Positions 47,416-57,324 of a stretch of DNA of 64,000 nt are shown here, piece after piece. Made by a program: the position numbers and the translations under genes. This DNA comes from Tillandsia leiboldiana. Lineage: Eukaryota > Streptophyta > Magnoliopsida > Poales > Bromeliaceae. Position 1 is the stretch's first letter; each line of letters opens with the position of its first letter. The stretch spans positions 9,426,854 to 9,490,853 of the forward strand of contig CM055072.1 in NCBI GenBank assembly GCA_029204045.2. Direction: 5' to 3'. Below the pieces are notes generated by a model. The model saw nothing but the letters and a program-made list of their open reading frames with translations. It was not told the origin of the DNA and did no database searches.

Positions 47416-49563
47416 GTGTTATTGGCGACGAACTTTTTGGAGCGCAACGCCGAGGCTTGGTGGCGGCGTGTTCGACCGGCTGGTCCGCCTGGGGCTCAGC
47501 TCCTGACCTGGGCGGAGTTCCGCAGTCTCCTTCTTGGGGCTTTCTTCCCGGAAAGCGTCTGGCAGAGGTTGGAGGAGCAGTTGAGAAACCTTCGCCAGGG
47601 AGATCGGCCCGTGCACGAGTATATTGCGAATTTCAATCAGTTGCTGGCGTGTGTACCGAACGTGGCCAGAGATGAGGCGCACTGGATTTACATGTTCGAG
47701 CGAGGGTTGCGCCGGGACCGTTTTCAACTGGTTCGCTCGCGTAGGTTGCAGACCTTGGAGGCCTCGATGGAGCAGGCGCTCTATGTGGAATGCGGGGAGG
47801 TAGTAATGGAGGAGGTAGCTCCAGCTCCTGTAGTGATCCCGGGGGCGAAGCGCCCAGCACCGGATGATGGAGGACGGGCTCATTCTTGGAGGCCGCCACG
47901 ACCGCCACGGCCTCAGTTTTCCAGCCGTGGGCGTTCTGAGCGGCGAGGGCCTGGTGGATCCCAGAGGCCACCGCAGCAGCAGCAGAAGCCGCAGTCGAGA
48001 CAGCATAAGTCTCAGCAGCAGTCTCAGAGACAGCAGCAGCAGTCGAGTCGGACCCAGCCTTTGGAGAGGTGTGTCTTCTGTGGGGGTCAGCATCCGGCAG
48101 GCACGTGTGAGATGAGATTTGGCCGCTGTTATCGATGTGGACAGCCTGGTCATGTTCGAGCTACGTGCCCAGTTGAGACACCAGTAGCACCTTCTTCAGC
48201 ATCTGTCCCCTTTTCATCCCAGCAGCGATCGACGGCTCGGCGGCCGTATGCCCCAGCAAGCAGGCCATCTTCTTCACATCCCACTGACTATCGGCCTCCA
48301 GCTCAGAGTGGGCGAGTGTATGCTGCGCAGGTAGAGGACTCTTCGGCAGCAGATCATGTGGTGGCAGGTATCACCTTACTTTCTGGCATTAGGACTCGTA
48401 CTTTATTTGATACTGGAGCATCGCATTCTTTTATTAGTAAAACTTTTGCATCATTACATGGGTTAGAGGTAGGACTTTTACCACGTGCACGAGAGGTTCA
48501 GATTCCCGATCACACTTTGCACGTGGAGGAGTGTTGTTGGTCCTGCCCGATGCAGATCGAGTTCTGGATTATGCCAGCAGACCTATTGGTCTTGAGACAG
48601 CTGAGGGACTTTGATGTGGTTCTAGGGATGGACTGGCTGGCTCGATATTTCGCGACTATTGATTGTGCCGCGAGGACTGTCACTTTTAGAGAGCCAGGCC
48701 AGGAGATGTTGGTATACCGGGGATGTCAGAGTGCTTTCTTTGCCTCTATGGTTTCGACATCCCGAGCGAGGCAGATGATCCATCGAGGATGTGTAGCCTT
48801 TTTGGCTAGTGTTGTTGAGGGGCCTACGGCGGCACCGGGACTCAGGGATATCCCTATTGCCCGCGAGTTCCCGGATGTTTTTCCACCTGAGCTAACCAGC
48901 ATGCCGCCAGATAGAGAGATTGAGTTTGTGATTGACGTAGTTCCAGGAACTGCGCCAATCTCTAAGGCTCCTTACCGGATGGCACCGACTGAGCTGCGAG
49001 AGCTTAAGGCACAACTCCAGGATTTGATGGATAAGGGCTTTATTAGGCCGAGTGTGTCGCCTTGGGGAGCGCCGGTGCTATTCGTGAAGAAGAAGGATGG
49101 GTCACTTCGATTGTGTGTGGACTATAGGGAATTGAATAAAGTGACCATCAAGAACAAGTACCCTTTGCCGCGCATCGACGATCTCTTTGATCAACTGCAA
49201 GGGTCTTGTGTCTTCTCTAAGATAGATCTGCAGTCCGGTTACCACCAGTTGAAGGTAGAGGCCGAGGATATTCCGAAAACGGCATTCAGATCTCGGTATG
49301 GGCATTATGAGTTTACAGTTATGCCTTTTGGACTGACTAATGCCCCTGCCGCATTCATGGATTTAATGAACCGAATCTTCCGGCCGTACTTGGATCGATT
49401 CGTGGTAGTATTCATTGATGGTATTCTGGTCTACTCCCGAAGTGATGCTGAGCATGAGGAGCACTTGAGAATCGTGCTGCAACTTCTGAGAGAGAAGAAG
49501 TTGTATGCCAAGTTATCTAAGTGCGAATTTTGGCTTCGGGAGGTTGCTTCTTGGGCCATGTGA
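47416..49563 (+). pseudogene. gag-pol: Gy7 Gag C-terminus, protease and reverse transcriptase
   Basis: The same frame continues Gag (NAEAWWRRVRPAGPPG, LRQGDRPVHEYIANF) and a Gln/Arg-rich nucleocapsid with CVFCGGQHPAGTC and zinc knuckle CYRCGQPGHVRATC. The protease follows (LFDTGASHSFIS, VVLGMDWLARY), then RT (FVKKKDGSLRLCVDYRELNK, MPFGLTNAPAAFMD). The RT catalytic box is FIDG: codon 49420-49422 is GGT where Asp is expected, as in Gy3. The frame is lost at about 49548 by a missing T in GTTGCTTCTTGG, so the translation ends in an artificial TGA at 49561. Confidence 0.9.
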
Positions 49564-50832
49564 TCTCAGCCGCAGGAGTGGCAGTGGACCCGGCGAAGAT
49601 TAAGGCGGTCCGGGATTGGCCCCGACCGACTACCGTTTCTGAGGTACGTAGTTTTATGGGCTTAGCTGGGTATTATCGTCGGTTTGTGGAAGGCTTTGCG
49701 AAGCTCTCCACACCCCTCACTCGCTTGACGCGTAAAGGAGTGAAGTTTATCTGGAGTGAGGACTGTCAGAGGAGCTTTGAGGAGCTGAAGAGTAGACTGA
49801 TGACCGCTCCTATCCTTTCCCTCCCTGTTATGGGGAAAGGATATGTGATCTACAGCGACGCATCACACAGTGGACTTGGCTGTGTGTTGATGCAGGAAGG
49901 GAGGGTAATTGCTTATGCATCGAGACAACTCAAGGAGTATGAGAAGAATTACCCTACCCATGATTTGGAGCTTGCTGCCGTGGTGTTTGCACTGAAGCTT
50001 TGGCGCCATTACCTGTATGGGGAGCACTGTGAGATCTATACCGACCACAAGAGCCTAAAGTACCTGTTCACGCAGAAGGAGCTGAATTTGAGGCAACACA
50101 GATGGTTGGAGCTACTAAAGGATTATGATGTGGATATTCTCTACCACCCAGGCAAGGCTAATGTAGTTGCTGATGCATTGAGCAGGAGAGCGGTGCAGAG
50201 TTTGTCCATGTTGATCACAGACCAGACACCACTATTAGAAGAGATGAGGCGACTAGAGATAGAGGTTGTGTCCCCTGGGGTCTCTGCTAGACTGACATCT
50301 TTAGTCATGCAGCCCACTCTACTGGACAGGATCAAAGAGAAACAGAGTGAGGACCCCCACTTGACCAGGATTAGAGATCAGATCCCGAGCGATCAGTCAG
50401 GGGACTTTACGGTGGATGTTTCGGGAGTACTAAGGTACAGGGACCGAGTATGTGTGCCAGTGGATGCGGAAATCAGAGAGCAGATATTGCGAGAGGCCCA
50501 TTATACACCTTATACCCTACATCCTGGTGGGACTAAGATGTATAAAGACCTCAAGGCACACTTCTGGTGGAATGGCATAAAAAGGGACATTGGGAGGTTT
50601 GTGGCTCAGTGTTTAACTTGCCAACAGGTGAAGGCTGAGCATCGAGTGCCAGCTGGCAAGTTACAGAGTCTCCCAATTCCCGAGTGGAAATGGGACCACA
50701 TTACGATGGATTTTGTGGTCGGATTGCCGAGGGCACAGGGAGGTGCTGATGCTATCTGGGTAGTTGTGGATCGACTTACCAAGTCAGCGCACTTTTTGCC
50801 TGTACAAACTACTTGGTCACTCGAGCGACTAG
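49545..50832 (+). pseudogene. pol: Gy7 RT connection, RNase H and integrase N-terminus
   Basis: After the 1-nt deletion the pol frame continues with FLGHVISAAGVAVDPAKI, the RNase H (YSDASHSGLGCVLMQ, THDLELAAVVFALKLW, YTDHKSLKYLFTQ) and the integrase HHCC finger (HPGGTKMYKDLKAHFWW, CLTCQQVKAEH). The first catalytic Asp region (WVVVDRLTKSAHFLP) follows. The Cassandra element CAS1 cuts the frame at 50832, between the first and second catalytic Asp of integrase. Confidence 0.9.
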
Positions 50833-51408
50833 TGTGACACCCCCGGAATTTGGATTAGTCCTATATATAAATGATATAATAGGACTAAATCTCTAACCCA
50901 GCTATAGCATTTTGGATGGTAGCAAGATCCAAGAGGAACATGAGAGTTAAGCGTGCTAGAGCTAGAGTAGTTCTAGGATGGGTGACCCCCTGGGAAGTGG
51001 GGCGTCACAGTTGGTATCAGAGACATTCACCAGCCGGAAATGTGAGATGAGTCTCGGCTGAGCCAGGGTTATATAGCGGGTAGAGCGAGGCTCCCCGGCT
51101 AATGACCGTTGTGAGTGGAGTGCAGCTCCTCACAAGGTCAGCTAAGGCTAGCGAGACGAGTCTCACATCGCCTGGTGCTTGTGATTGTGCTTGAGCCTGA
51201 CGTGGACGTCAGGGCTTAAAGGGGGGAAGAATGTGACACCCCCGGAATTTGGATTAGTCCTATATATAAATGATATAATAGGACTAAATCTCTAACCCAG
51301 CTATAGCATTTTGGATGGTAGCAAGATCCAAGAGGAACATGAGAGTTAAGCGTGCTAGAGCTAGAGTAGTTCTAGGATGGGTGACCCCCTGGGAAGTGGG
51401 GCGTCACA
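50833..51408 (+). mobile_element. CAS1: Cassandra-type TRIM with 5S rRNA-like LTRs
   Basis: Two LTRs of 177 bp (50833-51009 and 51232-51408), which I read as identical, flank a 222-bp non-coding interior. The whole is bounded by the perfect 5-bp duplication ACTAG (50828-50832, 51409-51413). The PBS TGGTATCAGAG (51012-51022) and purine tract AAAGGGGGGAAGAA (51218-51231) are present. Each LTR contains the 3' half of a 5S rRNA gene, the hallmark of Cassandra. LTRs are shorter than those I recall for the family (about 240-350 bp). Identical LTRs mean a very recent insertion. Confidence 0.92.
50925..51000 (+). promoter_or_regulatory. 5S rRNA-like internal promoter in CAS1 5' LTR
   Basis: GTTAAGCGTGCT (box A, 50946-50957), AGAGTAGT (intermediate element) and AGGATGGGTGACC (box C, 50975-50987) follow 5S rRNA order and spacing and end in CCTGGGAAGT. 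It is a Pol III type 1 promoter remnant, not a functional 5S gene: the 5' half is missing or unrecognisable. A second copy is at about 51324-51399. Confidence 0.85.
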
Positions 51409-52339
51409 ACTAGCCCAGTTATATCTAGATGAGATAGTAAGATTACATGGAGTACCAGCCTCCATAGTATCAGATAGAGACCCGAGGTTTGTTTCGCGTT
51501 TCTGGAGGAGCTTGCAGACAGCCTTGGGGACTCAACTCAGGTTCAGTACAGCTTTTTATCGGCAGACTGATGGGCAGTCAGAGCGGACCATACAGATCTT
51601 GGAGGACATGCTGAGGGCTTGCGTCTTGGATTTCGGTGGAGGGTGGATTCGACACTTATCTATGGCTGAGTTCGCGTACAACAATAGCTTTCAAGCGAGC
51701 ATTCAGATGGCTCCGTTTGAAGCATTGTATGGACGCAAGTGTCGATCACCGCTTTATTGGAGTGACGTGGGCGAGAGGCGGACCTTGGGACCAGATGTAT
51801 TATTAGAGGCAGAGGAGAAGGTCCGAGTGATTCGAAAGCATCTCCAGACCGCCCAAAGCCGACAAAGGAGTTATGCCAATGTTCGGCGACGAGACTTAGA
51901 GTTTCAGGTTGGAGATCATGTATTTCTGAAAGTCTCGCCGTCCAAAGGAATCAGGAGGTTCGGCATTCGTGGGAAACTTAGCCCCCGATATATTGGACCC
52001 TTTGAGGTATTGGAACGTATCGGGCCAGTCGCCTACCGACTTGCACTTCCTCCGAGACTTGCCGGTGTCCACGATGTATTCCATGTTTCTACTCTGAGGA
52101 GATATGTCTTTGACCCGTCGCACGTCATCGACTTCACACCGCTTGAGATCAGCGAGGATTTGAGGTATGAGGAGCGCCCACTGCGGATTCTGGATCGAGA
52201 GGTGAGAGAATTGCGCAGTTGGACAATTCCCTATGTGAAGATCCTTTGGAGCAATCATGACGAGCGCGAAGCTACGTGGGAGCTCGAGTCAGAGATGAAG
52301 GATACCCACCCCTACTTATTTGAGACATCGGACTGAGGT
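51409..52339 (+). pseudogene. pol: Gy7 integrase C-terminus and chromodomain-like tail
   Basis: After CAS1 the pol frame resumes (LAQLYLDEIVRLHGVPASIV). It holds the second Asp (SDRDPRFVSRFW), the catalytic Glu (TDGQSERT) and the GPF segment (GPFEVLERIGPVAYRLALPP). The chromodomain-like end (YVKILWSNHDEREATWELE) finishes at the TGA 52337-52339. STAFYRQTDGQSE deviates from the usual HPQ at two positions. The tail is typical of Tekay/Del chromoviruses. Confidence 0.88.
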
Positions 52340-52348
52340 ATGATTCTC

Positions 52349-52364
52349 GTTTCGAGGACGAAAC
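52349..52364 (+). other. Gy7 hairpin before the polypurine tract
   Basis: GTTTCG-AGGA-CGAAAC, a perfect 6-bp stem ten bases after the pol stop and ten bases before the polypurine tract. Equivalent hairpins exist in Gy2 and, with a compensatory pair change, in Gy3. Confidence 0.55.
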
Positions 52365-52373
52365 TCTTTTTAG

Positions 52374-52383
52374 TGGGGGAGGA
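52374..52383 (+). other. Gy7 polypurine tract
   Basis: TGGGGGAGGA directly abuts the 3' LTR start. Confidence 0.85.
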
Positions 52384-55300
52384 TGTGATGATCCGGATTT
52401 CCCCAGTAACTGTTGTAGCCTTAACGGTGACAATAGAAGGCTTATATGGTGTAATGGAGCTTGTAGTGACGAAATTGGACCTCAGAAATGGATCCGGCGC
52501 TAAAAACGGAGCAAGTGGGCTTTTCCGGGGGCTCTCGGCAAAATTTCGGATGAGAATTTGAAGAATCGGACGGCGGATTTGGACTCAGCGCGCGAAAACG
52601 ATCAAAACGACATATTTACTTTATTTTTTCGACACTGGGTTACTGTTCATGCCGGAATTACTGTTCCGGCCGCCGGAAACACTGTTCCGGCGACCGGCGG
52701 CAGGCGGCAGACGGCGGCGCACGGCGGAGCAAGGCGGCGCAGGGGCGGAGCAGGGCCGCGGGCAGCGCGGGCAGGCGCGGGCAGGCGCGGGCAGCGCGCA
52801 GGCGCGGGGTCCATAGAATAGGCGTGCACCGGGTGCACCGAAGACTCAGAAGGCCACGTGGCAGCCTCTGATTGGTCCGGCGGCGTCAAGGGTGGCGGCT
52901 TGTCCCTGACACGTGGCGCGCTGTGATTGGCCGACAGGATCCAGAAGACCCGGCGCGTGGACCGGGCTCGTGCGCCCCGTGGACCACGTGTGACACGTGG
53001 CGGCTGTTCATTGGCGGGCGCACGGCCGCCCACGTGTGCCGGGCGCGTGAGAAACGTGGGCGGCGGGGGACACGTGGCGCAATTTCATTGGCCCGTACGG
53101 ATGTTTCCTATTTTGTGAGGTGTGGCGCTATCTGATTGGCTGGTTTCGGTGTTTTGTGTTCGGGCCCGGATTCTTTGTGGAGCCCGAATAGTAAATTGGC
53201 CCATTATAAATACCCCTCCCTCTCTCTTTGCAAATTTTGAGTTTTAGAGAGAGAAAATGAGAGTGAGCCCTTAATGAAAGTTTTCCATTTCTCTGTCCTC
53301 TATCTACCATAGAAATTTCAGAATTTTTGAAGTTCCCGACAGAGAGATATCTGCGACGCATTACTCTCTGACGTTTCTCCTTTTTCGGCCCGTTATCGTC
53401 GGAGTTTAGTCGGAAAATTCCTGTGCGCTACCCAGGAGGAATTTTTGAACGATTTCTGCGACAGTGCGACCGTAGGAGGTAAGGCTTCATTTTCCGTGTT
53501 GATCGGTTCACCTCATTTTGCACTTTTGGCATGGTTCCCGAGGCATCTTTGACCCTCCTTTTTGCTGTGGTACTTTCTGGACAGCAGTAACTTCTCCGAA
53601 TTATATCTGGAGCTAGGAGCATCGGATTAAGGCTTTTAAGTAGTCGATTTCGATCTACTCGTCGCGAGGAACGTAACCGTAATTTTTCTGGATTTTTCAG
53701 AGCACTGTACAGAGGTGAAAATCCCTTCTTTTTGTGCTGTTTGGAAAAACAGCAAAGGCTGTATTTTTGGGATTTGTGTTTACTCTGGGTGTGTTATTCT
53801 GTACAGTTGTGCACTGTTCTTGACGAGTTGCGGGTATAGAGGACTGTGGACAGTAAGGAGACCTTTCTGGGTGTGGATCACGCTTTTCGAGGTGGGTGGT
53901 TGTTGCTTACCTCACTTCTGACTATCTCACTAGGAGTATTAGAGATCCCCTATTTTAAACTGGTAATCGCTATTTTAATTGTGAATTGCATGAGTAAACC
54001 CCACAAATTATATGACGGCTTTTTTATATTAAATTGGGACACTGTTGTTGGGACAAAGGCTATATCATAATCTCGCATGCAAAATGACTTACTATGTTGG
54101 GACATTTAAGCCATCATTTTCTAAATAAATATCAAACACTTTTCTTCAATTTTAAAAGAGGACAATTGCATGCTTGTATGGACATCTAGATAGGCCACTA
54201 TTTATTGCTACACTATTATTGGGACTTGACTTAGGAGAAACCATGTTTTATTATTCTCCTTTGCATTCAGATGCATGTTGCTCGAGTTTGAGCAGGGTTT
54301 TGGGGTAGTGTAGTTGAGGCCATCGAGTCTGGGACAGGTTAGACTCGATTCTGGGTTGTGGGGCATTGTGGTATCCGCGGACATCAGGCGGTTGGCCAGA
54401 TGTTGATTACTTTATCAGGCTTTGGACTTATGGGGTATTGCGGCAACCGCGGACATTAGGCGGTTGACCGGATGTCGATCTTTGCATCAGATTGGGGATC
54501 GAGCTTTTTGCTAGTGGATGGAGTTTCCCACTTATTGAGTACTATTGCATCAGATTGGGGATTAGCTTTTCTTTAGTGGATGGGTTTTCCCACTTTGATC
54601 TGAGTCATGATCCAGTCCTGCTGTTTTACGATACTTATGATTACTGGTTACTGAGATACTTTACTCGTGTGGGTCGCTCCCCTCGAGTGCCACTCCGGAG
54701 TGCGCGACAGGCAGGCTTTGAGTCCTTGAGACTCCTTTTTACATCGGTGTTATGCGTGGGCTGGCATACCCGATACGGCAGGCACAGCAGGCAGTACCAG
54801 TTTTTACTGGTGATTAGATTGGGTTTATCCAGGCAGGCAGGGTAGATACTGATGCATACTTACAGTCATTTCCTTCGGCATGGCATTTAGAGGCATAGTA
54901 GTGGTAGTTTCCTCTTTATCAGCAGCCTTTATAGCTTACCACTGTCCTTTCCTTTTGCCTCTAGTAGTCCTAGTGGGTGCGTCAGCATTTGAGGTTTTAC
55001 CCACTAGGGGAGGCTACTGGTTTATCTAGTAGTTCTCACCCCCATTGTTGTTTCCTGTCTCTTCTTCTTTGTGTTGCAGAGTCGTCTGCAGGAGCTGCTA
55101 GGCCATCGGCAGCTGATCGAGGTAAGGGGATCGCTGAGTAGATAGATCTCCTGTGAGATTGAGTTGTTGTTAGACAGATGTTGTACCCTTTACTCAGACT
55201 GATGTATTTTTCTTATTTTGGGTCTGGCTTTGGCCAGCAGGTTGTACTATTTTGGTGAGTTGAGAGATTATTGTATTTATTACAGCATTATTATTATTCC

Positions 55301-55466
55301 AGTCTGAGATACTATGTGGTTCTTCTATTTCAGCTCTGTATTATGCTCTTTTATTGTTTATATTATACCTGAGCAGGTTACCAGCACTTCGTGTACGCGG
55401 GAAATTCCGTGTGTACGGCGGATCTGTAGACGGACCCGGGTTCTGGTTTACACCCGGGGCGTGACA
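52384..55466 (+). repeat. Gy7 3' LTR (3083 bp)
   Basis: Co-linear with 43574-46635 and flanked on the right by CCTAC. It has its own ERSE-like array (52857-53091), TATAAATA (53205-53212) and the candidate microexon. A GC-rich stretch near 52740-52800 is about 21 bp longer than in the 5' LTR owing to extra GCGGGCAGGC-type units. Confidence 0.92.
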
Positions 55467-55471
55467 CCTAC

Positions 55472-55947
55472 GGTAGACCCGTCCTGTTGAGGATGTGCGG
55501 CAGTAGGTAGGCGCAGGTTTGACTGGACCCCAGGATACAGTCAGTTCAGATTGGGTGACTATACTGATATGTTTGTAGATGCACCATGTTATCATCTGTT
55601 CCACTTTTTGAGCATGTAGATAGGGGCATAGTAGCTGTAGAGTTATTCATTTTCCAGCTCTTTTCTTTAGTATTTCATTTGTTACAGCATGCCTCTAGTA
55701 GACTTAGTGGGCAGACCGTTGGGCTTGTTGACGGCACCTACTGAGAACTACTGTGGGATGTAGTTCTCACACCCGTCGTGGTGTATTTTTTCCCCAGGGA
55801 CGCCTGCTCCTGTTCCTGCTGCTCCAGTTGCTGCTTCTTTAGACCGAGGTAAGGGAGTCGCGAGCTAGATCCCTACCAGTCGTCATCCAGAGAGTAGATG
55901 TACCCCTTTTTATATTTTGAGAGTTACTTGTTGAGAGACCTTGTAGT
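55472..55947 (+). repeat. Gy6 LTR, second part
   Basis: GGTAGACCCGTCCTGTTGAG continues exactly what Gy1 shows after its own CCTAC, proving that Gy7 is inserted in a Gy1-family LTR. It includes a 51-nt candidate microexon (55798-55848) between TTTTTTCCCCAG and GTAAGGG. It ends at 55947, where Co2 starts; GTAGT (55943-55947) is the probable Co2 TSD. Confidence 0.85.
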
Positions 55948-57291
55948 TGTTACGGATTTTGAGTTGGCGTATTTCGTGAATTCGGTTAAGTCTTGAAGAT
56001 TGAAGATAAAGAAAGTTGGATCATTTAACTCAATCTCAAGAAAGAAGAATTCAAAAGGATCAGGTATGTTTAACTAATTATTTTTGGTGATCCGAATACT
56101 TCTTATAGTATAGAAACACTTGGATGAATTTCTAATTGCATAAAAATCAAAAACTGGACATGGGACATGTTCAGGATCCGGATCAGACATTCCAATCCGG
56201 ATCCCGAAGGGTGCTCGTTCATACACCAGTTCAATCCGGATCGTAGCCTCCTTTGATCCGGGTCCCAAACACTGGGTTTACCATTTTATTTGAACGATCC
56301 AGATCAGGCTTTTCAATCCGGATCCTGAACGTTGATGTTTGGTGAACTGTATGAACGATCCGGATCAGGCACTTCGATCCGGATCCCGAACCTTGGTTTT
56401 TCTGGAAACTATTTTTCTCGCTACTGCAATCCGGATCGCCGAACTCCGATCCGGATCGTCGTCATGTAGAATTCCAGAAAAGGATAGTTTTTGATTCCTA
56501 TCCTCTTCCAATGGTTTCTAACCTATAAATAGACCCTATGATTCATTTTTCTAGGGTAAGCCGCTTAAGCCGTGGAAGCCGTCATATTCAAATCAAAATA
56601 CGGCCATATGAATCCACCTATAGAGAAGAAAGGAAATCAATAGATATTACCCTATGTTTCTTCATCTATATTGATTGATTTGATTCTAGGTTTTCATACT
56701 CACATTTTGAGTAGAATCAAATCAATGAATACTTAGATGGTATTTCCGATCTATTTCTAATCTAAGTATTCGGCGGATCATCACCACCCAAAAACAACGA
56801 TTTTCCCAAAATCGGCGCGTGGACTCGCGTGGCCTTGTGGATTCAAGGTGCTACCGCTCTCGTGGATTTGGAGCGAGGTACGTTCATGGATTCGAAGCGT
56901 GCTACTGGGTGAAGACCGTGGATTCGGTCAGACGTCGTGGAGTTGACGTTGGACGTCGTGGATTCGGCGTTGGACGCAAATCGTGGATTCGAGAAGCGTC
57001 GTGGAGCGAGCGGAGAAGATCAACTAGGAGCGTATGGAAAAGGTTGAGTCGTCTGTGAGTACGGTATATCGCCTTGTACGTGTTTAATTCTAGTGGATTT
57101 CACCGTGTTATCGGTCCCGTGGTTTTTTACTCCGGTTTGGAGTTTTCCACGTAAAAATCTCTGCGTGCTATTTATGTTTTCCGCATTGGGTTTTATATCG
57201 CAAAGATTTTTGTGTGTTTATTGTTTACACCTATTCACCCCCCTCTAGGTGTTTTTTCCTCTATTTAGATCCTATTATACATAACCCAACA
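55948..57291 (+). repeat. Co2 5' LTR (Sirevirus type, 1344 bp)
   Basis: From TGTTACGG to CCCAACA, followed two bases later by the PBS. The start is supported by the co-linear fragment at 24360-24719. U3 contains about eight ATCCGGAT palindromes (56173-56462) and a TATA box CTATAAATAG (56523-56532). The downstream part has six or so CGTGGATTCG-like repeats (56818-57010). Palindrome-rich LTRs are a known Sirevirus trait. Confidence 0.8.
56173..56462 (+). promoter_or_regulatory. Cluster of ATCCGGAT palindromes in Co2 U3
   Basis: Perfect ATCCGGAT occurs about eight times, often extended to GATCCGGATC, plus degenerate GATCCAGATC and GATCCGGGTC copies, in 290 bp ending about 60 bp before the TATA box. 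It looks like an enhancer array of a dyad-binding factor, which is not identified. Confidence 0.55.
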
Positions 57292-57293
57292 AG

Positions 57294-57305
57294 TGGTATC
57301 AGAGC
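57294..57305 (+). other. Co2 primer-binding site (initiator tRNA-Met)
   Basis: TGGTATCAGAGC immediately after the LTR. Confidence 0.9.
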
Positions 57306-57324
57306 GGGAATAGGGTTGTAAACA

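Larger units (their letters stand above)
43574..55466 (+). mobile_element. Gy7: complete Tekay/Del-type LTR retrotransposon (11.9 kb)
   Basis: Two 3.1-kb LTRs start TGTGATGAT and end GGGGCGTGACA, and the target site CCTAC is duplicated perfectly at 43569-43573 and 55467-55471. PBS, gag, protease, RT, RNase H, integrase, chromodomain-like tail and polypurine tract are all present in order. Coding is dead: one TAG in gag, a 1-nt deletion in pol, Asp-to-Gly in the RT motif, and CAS1 inside integrase. The LTRs are very similar by eye apart from a 21-bp length difference in a GC-rich repeat, so insertion is relatively recent. Confidence 0.93.

Noticed and set aside
50925..51000. Functional 5S rRNA gene
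   Set aside because: Only the 3' half with promoter boxes is present, inside a TRIM LTR with TSD; it is Cassandra sequence, not a ribosomal gene.
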